22,050 bases of DNA from Bacteroidales bacterium. GTDB taxonomy: Bacteria; Bacteroidota; Bacteroidia; Bacteroidales; P3. The position numbers and the translations under genes were made by a program. Within the stretch, counting starts at the first letter, position 1, and the number at the start of each line of letters is the position of its first letter. The notes beneath the pieces were generated by a model. The model was not told where the DNA came from. It ran no database searches and saw only the letters and a program-made list of their open reading frames with translations. The stretch lies in the NCBI GenBank assembly GCA_016281475.1, contig JAEEIS010000178.1:1-22050 (forward strand), read 5' to 3'. Positions 8,173 through 14,379 of this stretch are shown here, in pieces.

Positions 8173-8180
8173 CAAAAATA
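8173..8180 (-). promoter_or_regulatory. Bacteroidetes -7 box for the DUF62 gene
   Basis: The minus strand reads TATTTTTG (TAnnTTTG), 57 bp upstream of the DUF62 start. The sufC -7 box lies only 30 bp away on the other strand, so the two promoters are back to back. No clear -33 element is seen. Confidence 0.55.
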
Positions 8181-8210
8181 CACTTTTTTTATCAATTGCA
8201 GAAAAAAATG

Positions 8211-8218
8211 TATCTTTG
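8211..8218 (+). promoter_or_regulatory. Bacteroidetes -7 box for the sufC-sufD-exporter operon
   Basis: TATCTTTG matches TAnnTTTG, 62 bp upstream of the chosen sufC ATG. No clear -33 TTTG at 19-21 bp. Its position shows that sufC is the first gene of its transcript, so sufB is not immediately upstream. Confidence 0.6.
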
Positions 8219-8280
8219 TAAGATTGCCGAGACAGGGTTTTCGGCCGTAATCATTGTTTAATCAAATATTTAAATACTAC

Positions 8281-9045
8281 ATGTCGCTACTATCAATCCG
8301 CAATTTGCATGCCTCGATTGGCGAGAAAGAGATTCTGAAGGGGGTAAACCTCGATGTCAACTATGGCGAAGTGCACTCCATCATGGGTCCCAACGGCAAC
8401 GGCAAGAGCACCCTCGCAGGCATCATTGCCGGCAACACCAAATATACCGTCACCCAGGGCGAGGTGATCTACAAGGGCAAGAACATCCTCGACATGCCCG
8501 TCGAGGTGCGTGCCGCCGAAGGCATCTTCCTCGGCTTCCAATACCCCGTCGAAATCCCCGGCGTCAGCATCACCAACTTCATGCGCACCGCCGTCAACGA
8601 GCAGCGTAAATATCGCGGCCTCGACCCCCTCTCCGGTGCCCAGTTCATGCGCCTCATGGAGGAAAAGAAAAAGGTCGTGGAGATGACCACCAACCTTGCC
8701 AACCGCTCTGTCAACGAGGGTTTCAGCGGCGGTGAGAAAAAGAAGAACGAGATTTTCCAGATGGCCATGCTCGACCCCACCCTCGCCATCCTCGACGAGA
8801 CCGACTCCGGCCTCGACATCGATGCCCTCCGCATCGTCGCCACCGGCGTCAACAAGCTCCGCCGTCCCGACAACGCCACCGTCGTCATCACCCACTACCA
8901 GCGCCTGCTCGACTACATCGTCCCCGACTTCGTGCATGTCCTCTACGAAGGCCGCATCGTCAAGACCGGCCCCAAGGAACTGGCCCTCGAGCTCGAGGAG
9001 AAAGGCTACGAATGGATTCGTCAAGAATTAGAAGGAAAGGAGTAG
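8281..9045 (+). CDS. sufC: SufC, Fe-S cluster assembly ATPase
   Basis: A 254-residue soluble ABC-type ATPase of the SUF iron-sulfur assembly system. Motifs: Walker A GPNGNGKST (36-44), signature FSGGEKKKNEI (from F148), Walker B LAILDETDSGLD (D172, E173) and H-loop H205 in ITHYQRLL. The SGGEKK-(K/R)-NEI signature and DETDSGLD are diagnostic of SufC as against transport ATPases. The frame extends 9 codons upstream to an ATG at 8254, but MSLLSIRNLHASIGEKEIL from 8281 is the usual SufC N-terminus. sufD follows after 7 bp. Third codon positions are strongly C-rich. There is no sufB in front of it: the upstream gene is divergent. Confidence 0.97.
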   Translation: MSLLSIRNLHASIGEKEILKGVNLDVNYGEVHSIMGPNGNGKSTLAGIIAGNTKYTVTQGEVIYKGKNILDMPVEVRAAEGIFLGFQYPVEIPGVSITNFMRTAVNEQRKYRGLDPLSGAQFMRLMEEKKKVVEMTTNLANRSVNEGFSGGEKKKNEIFQMAMLDPTLAILDETDSGLDIDALRIVATGVNKLRRPDNATVVITHYQRLLDYIVPDFVHVLYEGRIVKTGPKELALELEEKGYEWIRQELEGKE

Positions 9046-9052
9046 CCACGCC

Positions 9053-9982
9053 ATGATACGCAAAGACCAGCTACCCGACATCTGGGGCGACGGCCTCAAA
9101 TGCTCCGCCCCGCCAACCGACATGGAAGTCCACCCCGCCGACGCTTCGCACAAACTTGTGCTCTTCGACCAGTCGTATGGCAGCCTCTTCCATCTCAACC
9201 CGCAGGACGGCTACACTGTCGAGCCCGACCACGACCACATCCGCCTCACCATCCGACAGAATGCCGCACTGGAACTCTACCGCCTGCAATACATGAATCG
9301 CGAGTGCGTCACCCAGCTCGACATCACCATGGAAGCCGGTTCCAGCCTCAACCTCTGCACCATCACCCTCAACGGCGACCACGTGCGCAACAACATTGCC
9401 ATCCGCATGAAGGGCGAAGGCTGCCACCTCGAGGCCAACGGCCTCTACCTCGTCGACCGCGAGCAGGAATGCGACAACTACATCTTCGTCGAGCACGCCT
9501 ACCCACACTGCGTCAGCCACGAGCTCTACAAAGGCATCGTCGACGATGCCGCCCGCGCACGCTTCAACGGACACGTCCTCGTCCAAGACGGTGCCGTCAA
9601 GACCGAAGCCTACATGACCAACCGCAACATCCTCCTCACCGACAAGGCGCATGTCGACACCCGGCCCTTCCTCGAGATCTACAACGACGACGTCAAGTGC
9701 TCCCACGGCAGCACCATAGGACAGCTCGACCAGCAGGCCCTCTTCTATCTCCGCTCCCGCGGCATCCCCGAGCGCACCGCCATGATGATGCTCAGCTACG
9801 CCTTCTGCGACGAGGTCATACGCTACATCTCCATCCCCACCCTCCGCGACACCGTGGGCGACATGGTCAAGAAACGCCTCCATGGCGAGCTCATGCCCCC
9901 CTGCGACGAGTGTGCCATCCGCTGCACCACCCCCTGCAACGGCGCCGAAGCCGACTTCCACATCGACCCCACCAAACTCTAA
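9053..9982 (+). CDS. sufD: SufD-family Fe-S cluster assembly scaffold, short form with four-Cys tail
   Basis: A 309-residue SufB/SufD-core protein that should pair with SufC. The diagnostic block runs HELYKGIVDDAARARFNG, then TDKAHVDTRPFLEIYNDD, then VKCSHGSTIGQLDQQ (C216, H218) and LFYLRSRGIPERTAMMML; the KCSHG-x-T-x-GQLD form is SufD-like, not SufB-like. It is about 110-140 residues shorter than E. coli or typical Bacteroides SufD and lacks the N-terminal helical domain. This is not a local frameshift, because sufC ends 7 bp upstream. The C-terminus holds C284, C287, C291 and C295 (CDECAIRCTTPC), a possible metal site that I do not know from E. coli SufD. Whether it acts as a lone SufBD scaffold or needs a distant SufB is open. 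Confidence 0.9.
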   Translation: MIRKDQLPDIWGDGLKCSAPPTDMEVHPADASHKLVLFDQSYGSLFHLNPQDGYTVEPDHDHIRLTIRQNAALELYRLQYMNRECVTQLDITMEAGSSLNLCTITLNGDHVRNNIAIRMKGEGCHLEANGLYLVDREQECDNYIFVEHAYPHCVSHELYKGIVDDAARARFNGHVLVQDGAVKTEAYMTNRNILLTDKAHVDTRPFLEIYNDDVKCSHGSTIGQLDQQALFYLRSRGIPERTAMMMLSYAFCDEVIRYISIPTLRDTVGDMVKKRLHGELMPPCDECAIRCTTPCNGAEADFHIDPTKL

Positions 9983-10071
9983 AAATAATAACGAAATAAC
10001 GTTATAACATAATAACGACAAAAAAAACACTCGCCCCCGCGAGGTTTCAATTTCCAATTTTCACCTCCCAA

Positions 10072-11901
10072 GTGCCCGTCCTCCGCGTATTCCGATACCT
10101 CAAGTTCTACCCCTGGAACATCACCGCCAATCTGTTTTTCAACATGCTGGCGGTAGTGTTCAACATGTTCACCTTCGTAATGATAGTGCCATTCGTAGAA
10201 CTCCTCTTCGGCACCGCCCAGCCGCCCGCTGAGCTGCCCCCCTTCAGCTTCGACCAGCACTACCTCTCCCTCTGGCTCACCTACACCCTCGCTCACTACA
10301 AGACCCTCTACGGCCTTTGGCGCTGCCTAGTATCCATCGCCGCGGGCTACCTCGCCTTCTCCCTCCTCTCCAACACCTGCCGCTACGCCGCCCAGTTCGT
10401 CATCAGCCCCATGCGCAACGGCATCACCATGCGCCTCCGCAACGACCTCTACCACCACATCACCATCCTCCCCGTCTCCTACTTCAACTCTCGCCGCCGT
10501 GGCGACATCATCAGCCGCACCTCCAACGACATTGCCGACATCGAGTGGGGCGTCCTCACCTCCGTCATCTCCCTTGGCAAAGACCCCGTCAACATCATCT
10601 TCTTCTCCCTCGCCCTCATCTTCATCAGCCCCCGCCTGTTCCTCTACTTCCTCATCATCCTCCCCGCCGCCGTCTGGCTCATCGGCCTCATCGGCCGGAG
10701 CCTACGCCGCAACTCCACCAAGGGTCAGGCCCGCCTCGGCAACCTCTTCGCCATACTCGAAGAGTCCCTCTCCGGCCTCCGCGCCATCCGCTCCTTCGGC
10801 CGCGAAGACGACCGCGAGCGGCACTTTGCCGAAGCCAACGACAGCTATGCCCGCACCATGATTCGTGTCGCCCAGCGGCGCGAACTCAGCAGCCCACTCT
10901 CCGAAGTGCTCCTCACCCTCGGCCTCGTCTTCATCCTCATCCTCGGCGGCATGGCAGTCCTCCAAGGCGAGCTCCTCTCCTCCGTCTTCATCCTCTTCGT
11001 CATCCTCTTCGCACGCCTCATCCCGCCGGTGCAGTCCATCGTCCGCGTCTACAACAACCTCCAGAAAGCCAATGCCGCCGCACAGCGCGTCTTCGAACTA
11101 CTCGATGCCGACGAAACCATCTACCAGGCCCACGATGCCGTCCCCCTCGCCACCTTCTCCACCGGCATCGAATACCGCCACGTCTCCTTCGCCTACCAAA
11201 CCGCCCCGCAGGCCGACCCCGTCTACGTCCTTCGCGACATCTGCCTCACCATCCCCAAAGGCAAGACCATCGCCATCGTTGGCCCCTCGGGCGCAGGCAA
11301 GACCACCCTCGTCGACCTCCTCCCCCGTTTCTACGACTGCACCCAGGGCGAAATACTCATCGACGGCATCCCACTCAAAAACCTCAACATCAACAGCCTC
11401 CGCGCACAGATAGGCCTCGTTTCGCAAAACTGCATCCTCTTCAACGACACCGTCGCCAACAACATCGCCTTTGGCCGCTCCGACTACAGCATCGATGCCG
11501 TCCGTCGTGCCGCCCAAGTGGCACACGCCGACGAATTCATCACTCTCATGGAACAAGGCTACGACACCCCCATCGGCGACCGCGGCCTCAACCTCAGCGG
11601 CGGCCAGCGGCAACGCCTCTCCATCGCCCGCGCCGTCCTCAAAAACCCGCCCATCCTTATCCTCGACGAAGCCACCAGTGCCCTCGACACAGAGAGCGAA
11701 CACACCGTCCAGCAGGCCCTCAACCAGCTCATGCAGGGCCGCACCTGCATCGTCATCGCACACCGACTCTCCACCATCTGCCACGCCGACGAAATCATCG
11801 TCATGAACCGCGGCACCATCGTTGAGCGCGGCACCCACGACCAGCTCATCGCCCTCGGCGGCCTCTACCGCCGCCTCGTCGACATGCAGTCCTTCCGCTA
11901 G
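10072..11901 (+). CDS. ABC exporter, fused permease and ATPase (MsbA-like)
   Basis: A 609-residue half-transporter: an N-terminal six-helix membrane domain (about residues 1-340) fused to an ATPase domain. Motifs: Walker A GPSGAGKTT (404-412), signature LSGGQ (508-512), Walker B ILILDE (528-533) and H-loop H564 in IVIAHRLST. The architecture is that of homodimeric lipid, peptide or drug exporters; an MsbA-like lipid-flippase role is plausible but the substrate cannot be read from sequence. The start is the GTG at 10072: no in-frame ATG lies upstream, and the next one (10144) would remove part of the first membrane helix. It follows sufD by 89 bp with no terminator, so it may share the suf transcript, although the function seems unrelated. 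Two terminators follow it. Confidence 0.93.
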   Translation: MPVLRVFRYLKFYPWNITANLFFNMLAVVFNMFTFVMIVPFVELLFGTAQPPAELPPFSFDQHYLSLWLTYTLAHYKTLYGLWRCLVSIAAGYLAFSLLSNTCRYAAQFVISPMRNGITMRLRNDLYHHITILPVSYFNSRRRGDIISRTSNDIADIEWGVLTSVISLGKDPVNIIFFSLALIFISPRLFLYFLIILPAAVWLIGLIGRSLRRNSTKGQARLGNLFAILEESLSGLRAIRSFGREDDRERHFAEANDSYARTMIRVAQRRELSSPLSEVLLTLGLVFILILGGMAVLQGELLSSVFILFVILFARLIPPVQSIVRVYNNLQKANAAAQRVFELLDADETIYQAHDAVPLATFSTGIEYRHVSFAYQTAPQADPVYVLRDICLTIPKGKTIAIVGPSGAGKTTLVDLLPRFYDCTQGEILIDGIPLKNLNINSLRAQIGLVSQNCILFNDTVANNIAFGRSDYSIDAVRRAAQVAHADEFITLMEQGYDTPIGDRGLNLSGGQRQRLSIARAVLKNPPILILDEATSALDTESEHTVQQALNQLMQGRTCIVIAHRLSTICHADEIIVMNRGTIVERGTHDQLIALGGLYRRLVDMQSFR

Positions 11902-11970
11902 CATCAGCCCATTCCCCTCTCGTCCAAAGCCTCCAGGCACACACCCCCACCCTCCATCCACGTCACCCAT

Positions 11971-11991
11971 ACGCCGTCAGGCGTTTTCTTT
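11971..11991 (+). terminator. intrinsic terminator 1 after the ABC exporter
   Basis: A 5-bp GC-rich stem ACGCC/GGCGT with loop GTCA (11971-11984) is followed by TTTCTTT. It lies 69 bp after the exporter stop, in the right orientation to end the sufC-sufD-exporter transcript. Confidence 0.6.
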
Positions 11992-11992
11992 C

Positions 11993-12041
11993 AACCCAAA
12001 TCGGTCATTAGGGTTTATGGCAGTAATGACCGATTTGGGTT
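11993..12041. repeat. 18-bp perfect inverted repeat with 13-nt loop
   Basis: AACCCAAATCGGTCATTA at 11993-12010 is exactly repeated in inverse orientation at 12024-12041. No T-run follows, so a terminator role is unlikely. The 13-bp core TGACCGATTTGGG (12027-12039) occurs again at 14806-14818, next to the rpsA terminator, so the element is a dispersed repeat. Confidence 0.85.
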
Positions 12042-12072
12042 CAATAGCCCTATGCCAACATCCTCCTCCTAT

Positions 12073-12095
12073 TCTCCGTTAGGAGATTTCTTTTT
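12073..12095 (+). terminator. intrinsic terminator 2 after the ABC exporter
   Basis: Stem TCTCC/GGAGA with loop GTTA (12073-12086) followed by TTTCTTTTT. It has the same layout (5-bp stem, GTYA loop, TTTCTTT tail) as the hairpin 100 bp upstream and may act as a backup terminator. Confidence 0.55.
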
Positions 12096-12250
12096 GTTCT
12101 CGCAGCTCGCACCTCCCCGTTCACTCCTAGCCAACAAACACGCTGTCAAACATTTACTCCCTTCAACTCATTAGATATCATATACCTTAAATTATAGGGC
12201 ATTATTATCCACTCTATTTTATCCGACTCATTTGCAACACATTAACCCTG

Positions 12251-12286
12251 GTTATCCGATAAAAGATAAATGAACGGTCGGATAAC
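12251..12286. repeat. 9-bp inverted repeat (GTTATCCGA ... TCGGATAAC)
   Basis: Perfect 9-bp arms at 12251-12259 and 12278-12286 with an 18-nt loop. A direct copy of the TTATCCGA half-site lies at 12219-12226. It could be an operator or a remnant of a mobile element end; nothing nearby decides this. Confidence 0.5.
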
Positions 12287-12347
12287 GGTACAACCCACCC
12301 TCCACTCAGAGGGAGGACTGAGAGAATGCAAATTTAACATTCGTTAA

Positions 12348-12545
12348 CTTTATGCAACTTCAAACAATGAAAGCAACTCTACCTACGGATGTTATTGGAC
12401 AAAAACATGGTATTCAAATACTAGTAAAGCACGGTATGTAAATATTACACCGCAAAGTTTTTTATGGCCTAGTACTGGTTCTGGCAATACTACGTACCGT
12501 CATGCTCGAATGTCACACCGCTTACTCAGGGAGGTCACTCAATAA
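12348..12545 (+). pseudogene. C-terminal remnant of a FISUMP/DUF1566-type surface protein
   Basis: From just after a TAA at 12345 the frame runs open for 65 codons to a TAA at 12543-12545 without a start codon in a sensible place. The peptide contains YGCYWTKTWYSNTSKARYVN and ends RMSHRLLREVTQ, which fits the C-terminal pattern of Bacteroidetes FISUMP/DUF1566-like domains (G-x-YW-(S/T)-x-T-x-Y ... V-R-x-V-R-(E/D)-V). A strong intrinsic terminator sits 32 bp after the stop, just where the intact gene would have had one. I therefore read this as the leftover 3' end of a secreted or surface lipoprotein gene whose 5' part has been deleted. It is shorter than anything I would expect to be functional. 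Confidence 0.65.
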
Positions 12546-12577
12546 TAAAACAATAACACAACAAATACATTATAAAG

Positions 12578-12605
12578 GGGGTATCGGAGAGATGCCCCTT
12601 TTTTT
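12578..12605 (+). terminator. intrinsic terminator after the FISUMP-type remnant
   Basis: Stem GGGGTATC/GATGCCCC (12578-12585 and 12591-12598, one G-T wobble), loop GGAGA, followed by seven Ts (12599-12605). A canonical Rho-independent terminator on the plus strand. Confidence 0.85.
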
Positions 12606-12772
12606 ATGTTTTTCTTGCCAAGTAATACGGCTCATTGCGGATGCCGCCGCATTTGTGTTTTTATAGCCTATAAAAGCCTCAACCGGCCTGAAAGGCCAGA
12701 AGCCGCCAGCCCAGGGCATTAGGACTCACTAACTCCCACCGCTATCCACCCTACCTCCGCCTTTTCCTCACT

Positions 12773-12799
12773 ATTTATCCACTATATTAGTGGATAAAT
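12773..12799. repeat. 12-bp palindrome with 3-nt centre
   Basis: ATTTATCCACTA at 12773-12784 and TAGTGGATAAAT at 12788-12799 are perfect inverse copies around TAT. It is AT-rich and lacks a T-tail, so it looks more like a protein-binding site or an element end than a terminator. Confidence 0.7.
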
Positions 12800-12937
12800 A
12801 CCGTATTAGAGGTAATAATCAGTAGAATGACGTAGGGAGCCGTAAGAATCGGTAAGAATCAGTAACGCCACGAAAAATTATTTGTATAGAGTCACTGAAA
12901 ATAGCATACTCAAGTTTGACAAGGAGACTTCTATAAA

Positions 12938-12954
12938 CTGCCTCGAAGAGGCAG
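12938..12954. repeat. hairpin CTGCCTC-GAA-GAGGCAG
   Basis: Perfect 7-bp arms with a 3-nt loop, 8 bp before repeat copy A. It belongs to the group of 3-nt-loop palindromes that is dense in this island. Confidence 0.65.
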
Positions 12955-12962
12955 ACTCTCAA

Positions 12963-13013
12963 TAACCCCACACTTGCAGTGTGGGGTTACCGAGAGCCAG
13001 CCCCTCCGGGGCT
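12963..13013. repeat. REP-like double hairpin, repeat copy A
   Basis: First hairpin: 12-bp arms TAACCCCACACT (12963-12974) and AGTGTGGGGTTA (12978-12989), loop TGC. Second hairpin: AGCCCC (12999-13004) and GGGGCT (13008-13013), loop TCC. The 33 bases 12980-13012 recur at 13917-13949 with two mismatches, in the same orientation. The two copies lie on either side of the first TA module. Confidence 0.85.
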
Positions 13014-13120
13014 ACCCTCCGACTGCGGCTATGACGTGTTGGAGAGCCTGAAGAATAATTGCATGGGCAGAACAATAAAACAACAAATTCTACGTTAATA
13101 GAGAAAACATCACACCCGCT

Positions 13121-13354
13121 ATGACTACTGTGGACATAAGAGCAGCCATCAACAACGAGCTGAACAGTTTCACGCCCGACATGCTGCTGCAGGTTGCCGA
13201 ATATATGAAATCGCTGCGCGAGGAAAGACATTCCTCCAAGAGCACCACCATCACACCGCTGGTCGCCAGCCTTTTCACTGGCCACTCCATTAGTCTCACT
13301 GATGACGAACTGGACCATATGAAAGAGGCCTACCTTAAAGAGAAATATTTATGA
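13121..13354 (+). CDS. type II antitoxin of TA module 1 (VapB-like position)
   Basis: A 77-residue protein, MTTVDIRAAINNELNSF..., with a helical N-terminal half, a basic middle (REERHSSKS) and an acidic C-terminal tail DDELDHMKEAYLKEKYL. The tail matches the toxin-wrapping ends of small Bacteroidales antitoxins that precede PIN toxins. The stop overlaps the start of the PIN-domain gene in an ATGA (13351-13354), the classical TA coupling. I do not recognise the DNA-binding fold with certainty. The frame is intact, unlike that of its partner. The assignment rests mainly on size, tail and context. Confidence 0.8.
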   Translation: MTTVDIRAAINNELNSFTPDMLLQVAEYMKSLREERHSSKSTTITPLVASLFTGHSISLTDDELDHMKEAYLKEKYL

Positions 13355-13761
13355 GACATATTTTTCTTGACACCAACGTCCTGCTTGACCTGTTGTTGGA
13401 AAGGTCTCCCTAGGATCGCGACACAGCCATGCTGCTCAGCATGGCCGACCGTAAAGAGATAGCTTTACTATGCTGCCCATTGTCATTTTCGACAGCGATA
13501 TATTTGATGCAACGGCTGAAATACAGTCGTCATGAAATTGTAACCAAACTATCGGTTGTCAAATCTCTTTGCACAATCACCCCTATCGACGACGCAATAC
13601 TCGACCGCATGCTACATTGCGACTTCAAGGATTTGGAAGATGCCATCCAGTATTATTCGGCACTTGCTGCTGGAGCGGAGATAATCATCACACGCAACAC
13701 AAAGGACTTCTCGACAGCCGACATACCTGTACTTACTCCGTCGGAGTTTTTAGGCAAATAA
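13351..13761 (+). pseudogene. PIN-domain (VapC-like) toxin gene of TA module 1, interrupted by an in-frame TAG
   Basis: Reading from the ATG that overlaps the antitoxin stop, the frame gives MRHIFLDTNVLLDLLLERSP, a TAG at 13411-13413 (codon 21), then DRDTAMLLSMADRK... through to a TAA, 136 positions in all. PIN features are otherwise intact: D7 in LDTN, acidic residues in DFKDLEDAIQ (D94, E96, D97), and D119 in TRNTKDF. PIN toxins are Mg-dependent RNases that cut tRNA or mRNA. The stop removes all but 20 residues. Restart at the ATG at 13429 would give a 110-residue product without the first catalytic Asp. No frameshift is needed, so one base change accounts for the defect. Suppression of the stop is an alternative. 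Confidence 0.85.
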
Positions 13762-13810
13762 ATAAACAAAAAAATACATTAGGCAATCCCCACTCACGGC
13801 TTTTCTGCCA

Positions 13811-13883
13811 GCGTGCCGGAGGCACGCGCTCTCACACCCCCCGACACCCGTTGCAGATTCCAGAGCGCGTGCCTCCGGCACGC
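13811..13883. repeat. 22-bp perfect inverted repeat, each arm itself a hairpin
   Basis: The arms 13811-13832 and 13862-13883 are exact inverse copies separated by 29 bases. Each arm contains GCGTGCC/GGCACGC with a 3-nt loop (GGA in the left arm, TCC in the right), so the DNA can form one long stem or two small hairpins. No T-run follows. Confidence 0.85.
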
Positions 13884-13907
13884 CCACACATCCCCCGTCC
13901 GCCTCCA

Positions 13908-13949
13908 CACATTGCATGTGGGGTTACCGAGAACCAACCCCTCCGGGGC
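13908..13949. repeat. REP-like repeat copy B
   Basis: Contains CACAT-TGC-ATGTG (13908-13920) and CCCC-TCC-GGGG (13938-13948). The stretch 13917-13949 matches 12980-13012 at 31 of 33 positions in direct orientation. The first stem is shorter than in copy A and partly mismatched. Confidence 0.8.
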
Positions 13950-14175
13950 AAATTACCGTATAACAAATAATCATCTGATATTCACCAATCTATTATGCCT
14001 ATTTCATGATTATCTGATGCGTTTTCTATTCACCAAGTAGACATCGATAAGAGATGAATCGGACATGAATAAGAAACAAGTAGAGGGCAGGCAGGATAAA
14101 ATAAAAATAAACAACCTTGGCACAATAAAAAGTATCGAACAACGTTATTACATAAAAGACTAAAAAGAACACCCC

Positions 14176-14379
14176 ATGACACAAATCACACTAAACGTCG
14201 CTGACGAGAGTTTGTTGCCTATGCTGCGACGGCTAATACGTGCCATCGACGGTGCAGACATCGCTCCACGTCCCCGTCGCATCAGCGGAATCGAACAAGT
14301 CCTGAAGGACAAGACCGAAGGCCGTGTCACCACATGGGACAGCCCACAACAGATGTTTGACACATTGATGGCTCAATGA
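14176..14379 (+). CDS. type II antitoxin of TA module 2 (partner of the YafQ-like toxin)
   Basis: A 67-residue protein, MTQITLNVADESLLPMLRRL..., ending GIEQVLKDKTEGRVTTWDSPQQMFDTLMAQ. The short N-terminal beta strand followed by a helix suggests a ribbon-helix-helix-like or related dimerisation domain. The GI-x-x-V-x-D-x-x-x-GRV...MFDTL tail is the type seen in Bacteroidales antitoxins that precede YafQ/RelE toxins. The TGA stop overlaps the ATG of the toxin frame (14376-14379). The frame is intact. No homology search was possible, so the family name is left open. Confidence 0.82.
   Translation: MTQITLNVADESLLPMLRRLIRAIDGADIAPRPRRISGIEQVLKDKTEGRVTTWDSPQQMFDTLMAQ

Larger units (their letters stand above)
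11902..12347. other. intergenic stretch between the ABC exporter and the FISUMP-type remnant
   Basis: No credible gene is visible in these 446 bases. They hold two terminator hairpins, the 18-bp inverted repeat and a 9-bp inverted repeat (GTTATCCGA 12251-12259 / TCGGATAAC 12278-12286), with further TTATCC half-sites at 12202 and 12219. The right part is more AT-rich than the flanking genes. Confidence 0.6.
12546..13120. other. intergenic stretch rich in palindromes, upstream of TA module 1
   Basis: No credible gene in about 575 bases. It contains the FISUMP-remnant terminator, a 3-nt-loop hairpin GGCCT/AGGCC (12685-12697), a 12-bp palindrome (12773-12799), a near-tandem repeat GTAAGAATC at 12842-12850 and 12852-12860, a hairpin CTGCCTC/GAGGCAG (12938-12954), and repeat copy A with two hairpins (12963-13013). 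No TAnnTTTG box is evident before the antitoxin gene. Confidence 0.6.
13762..14175. other. intergenic stretch between TA modules 1 and 2
   Basis: No gene is visible in these 414 bases. The left half is GC-rich and holds the 22-bp inverted repeat and repeat copy B. The right half (from about 13960) is AT-rich and includes two ATTCACCAA copies near 13980 and 14028. No TAnnTTTG box stands out before the second antitoxin. Confidence 0.55.

Noticed and set aside
9071..10057. 328-residue minus-strand frame opposite sufD
   Set aside because: Rich in Val, Glu, Gly and Asp with no motifs; it mirrors the C-ending codon bias of sufD.
10317..11825. 502-residue open frame overlapping the ABC exporter
   Set aside because: It lies in another frame of a gene with all ABC motifs. 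Its composition is almost only Arg, Pro, His and Leu, the shadow of C-ending codons.
11098..11970. 290-residue minus-strand frame opposite the exporter ATPase domain
   Set aside because: Antisense shadow with Glu/Gly/Val/Asp bias and no family features.
12959..13318. 119-residue minus-strand frame covering repeat copy A and the antitoxin gene
   Set aside because: It runs through the hairpin repeat and opposite the antitoxin; no domain features, and the antitoxin frame has TA context.
13737..13750. Palindrome ACTCCGTCGGAGT at the end of the PIN gene as a terminator
   Set aside because: It codes for the conserved-looking C-terminal TPSEF segment and is followed by only five Ts inside the gene; the similar palindrome at 14706 may be coincidence.
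12938..13949. CRISPR array
   Set aside because: The repeats are only two related copies nearly 1 kb apart plus unlike palindromes; there is no regular spacing, no unique spacers and no cas genes.
13569..13970. 133-residue plus-strand frame over the PIN gene and the inverted repeat
   Set aside because: Out of frame with the PIN domain and runs through palindromes; its tail is Pro/Arg/His-rich noise.
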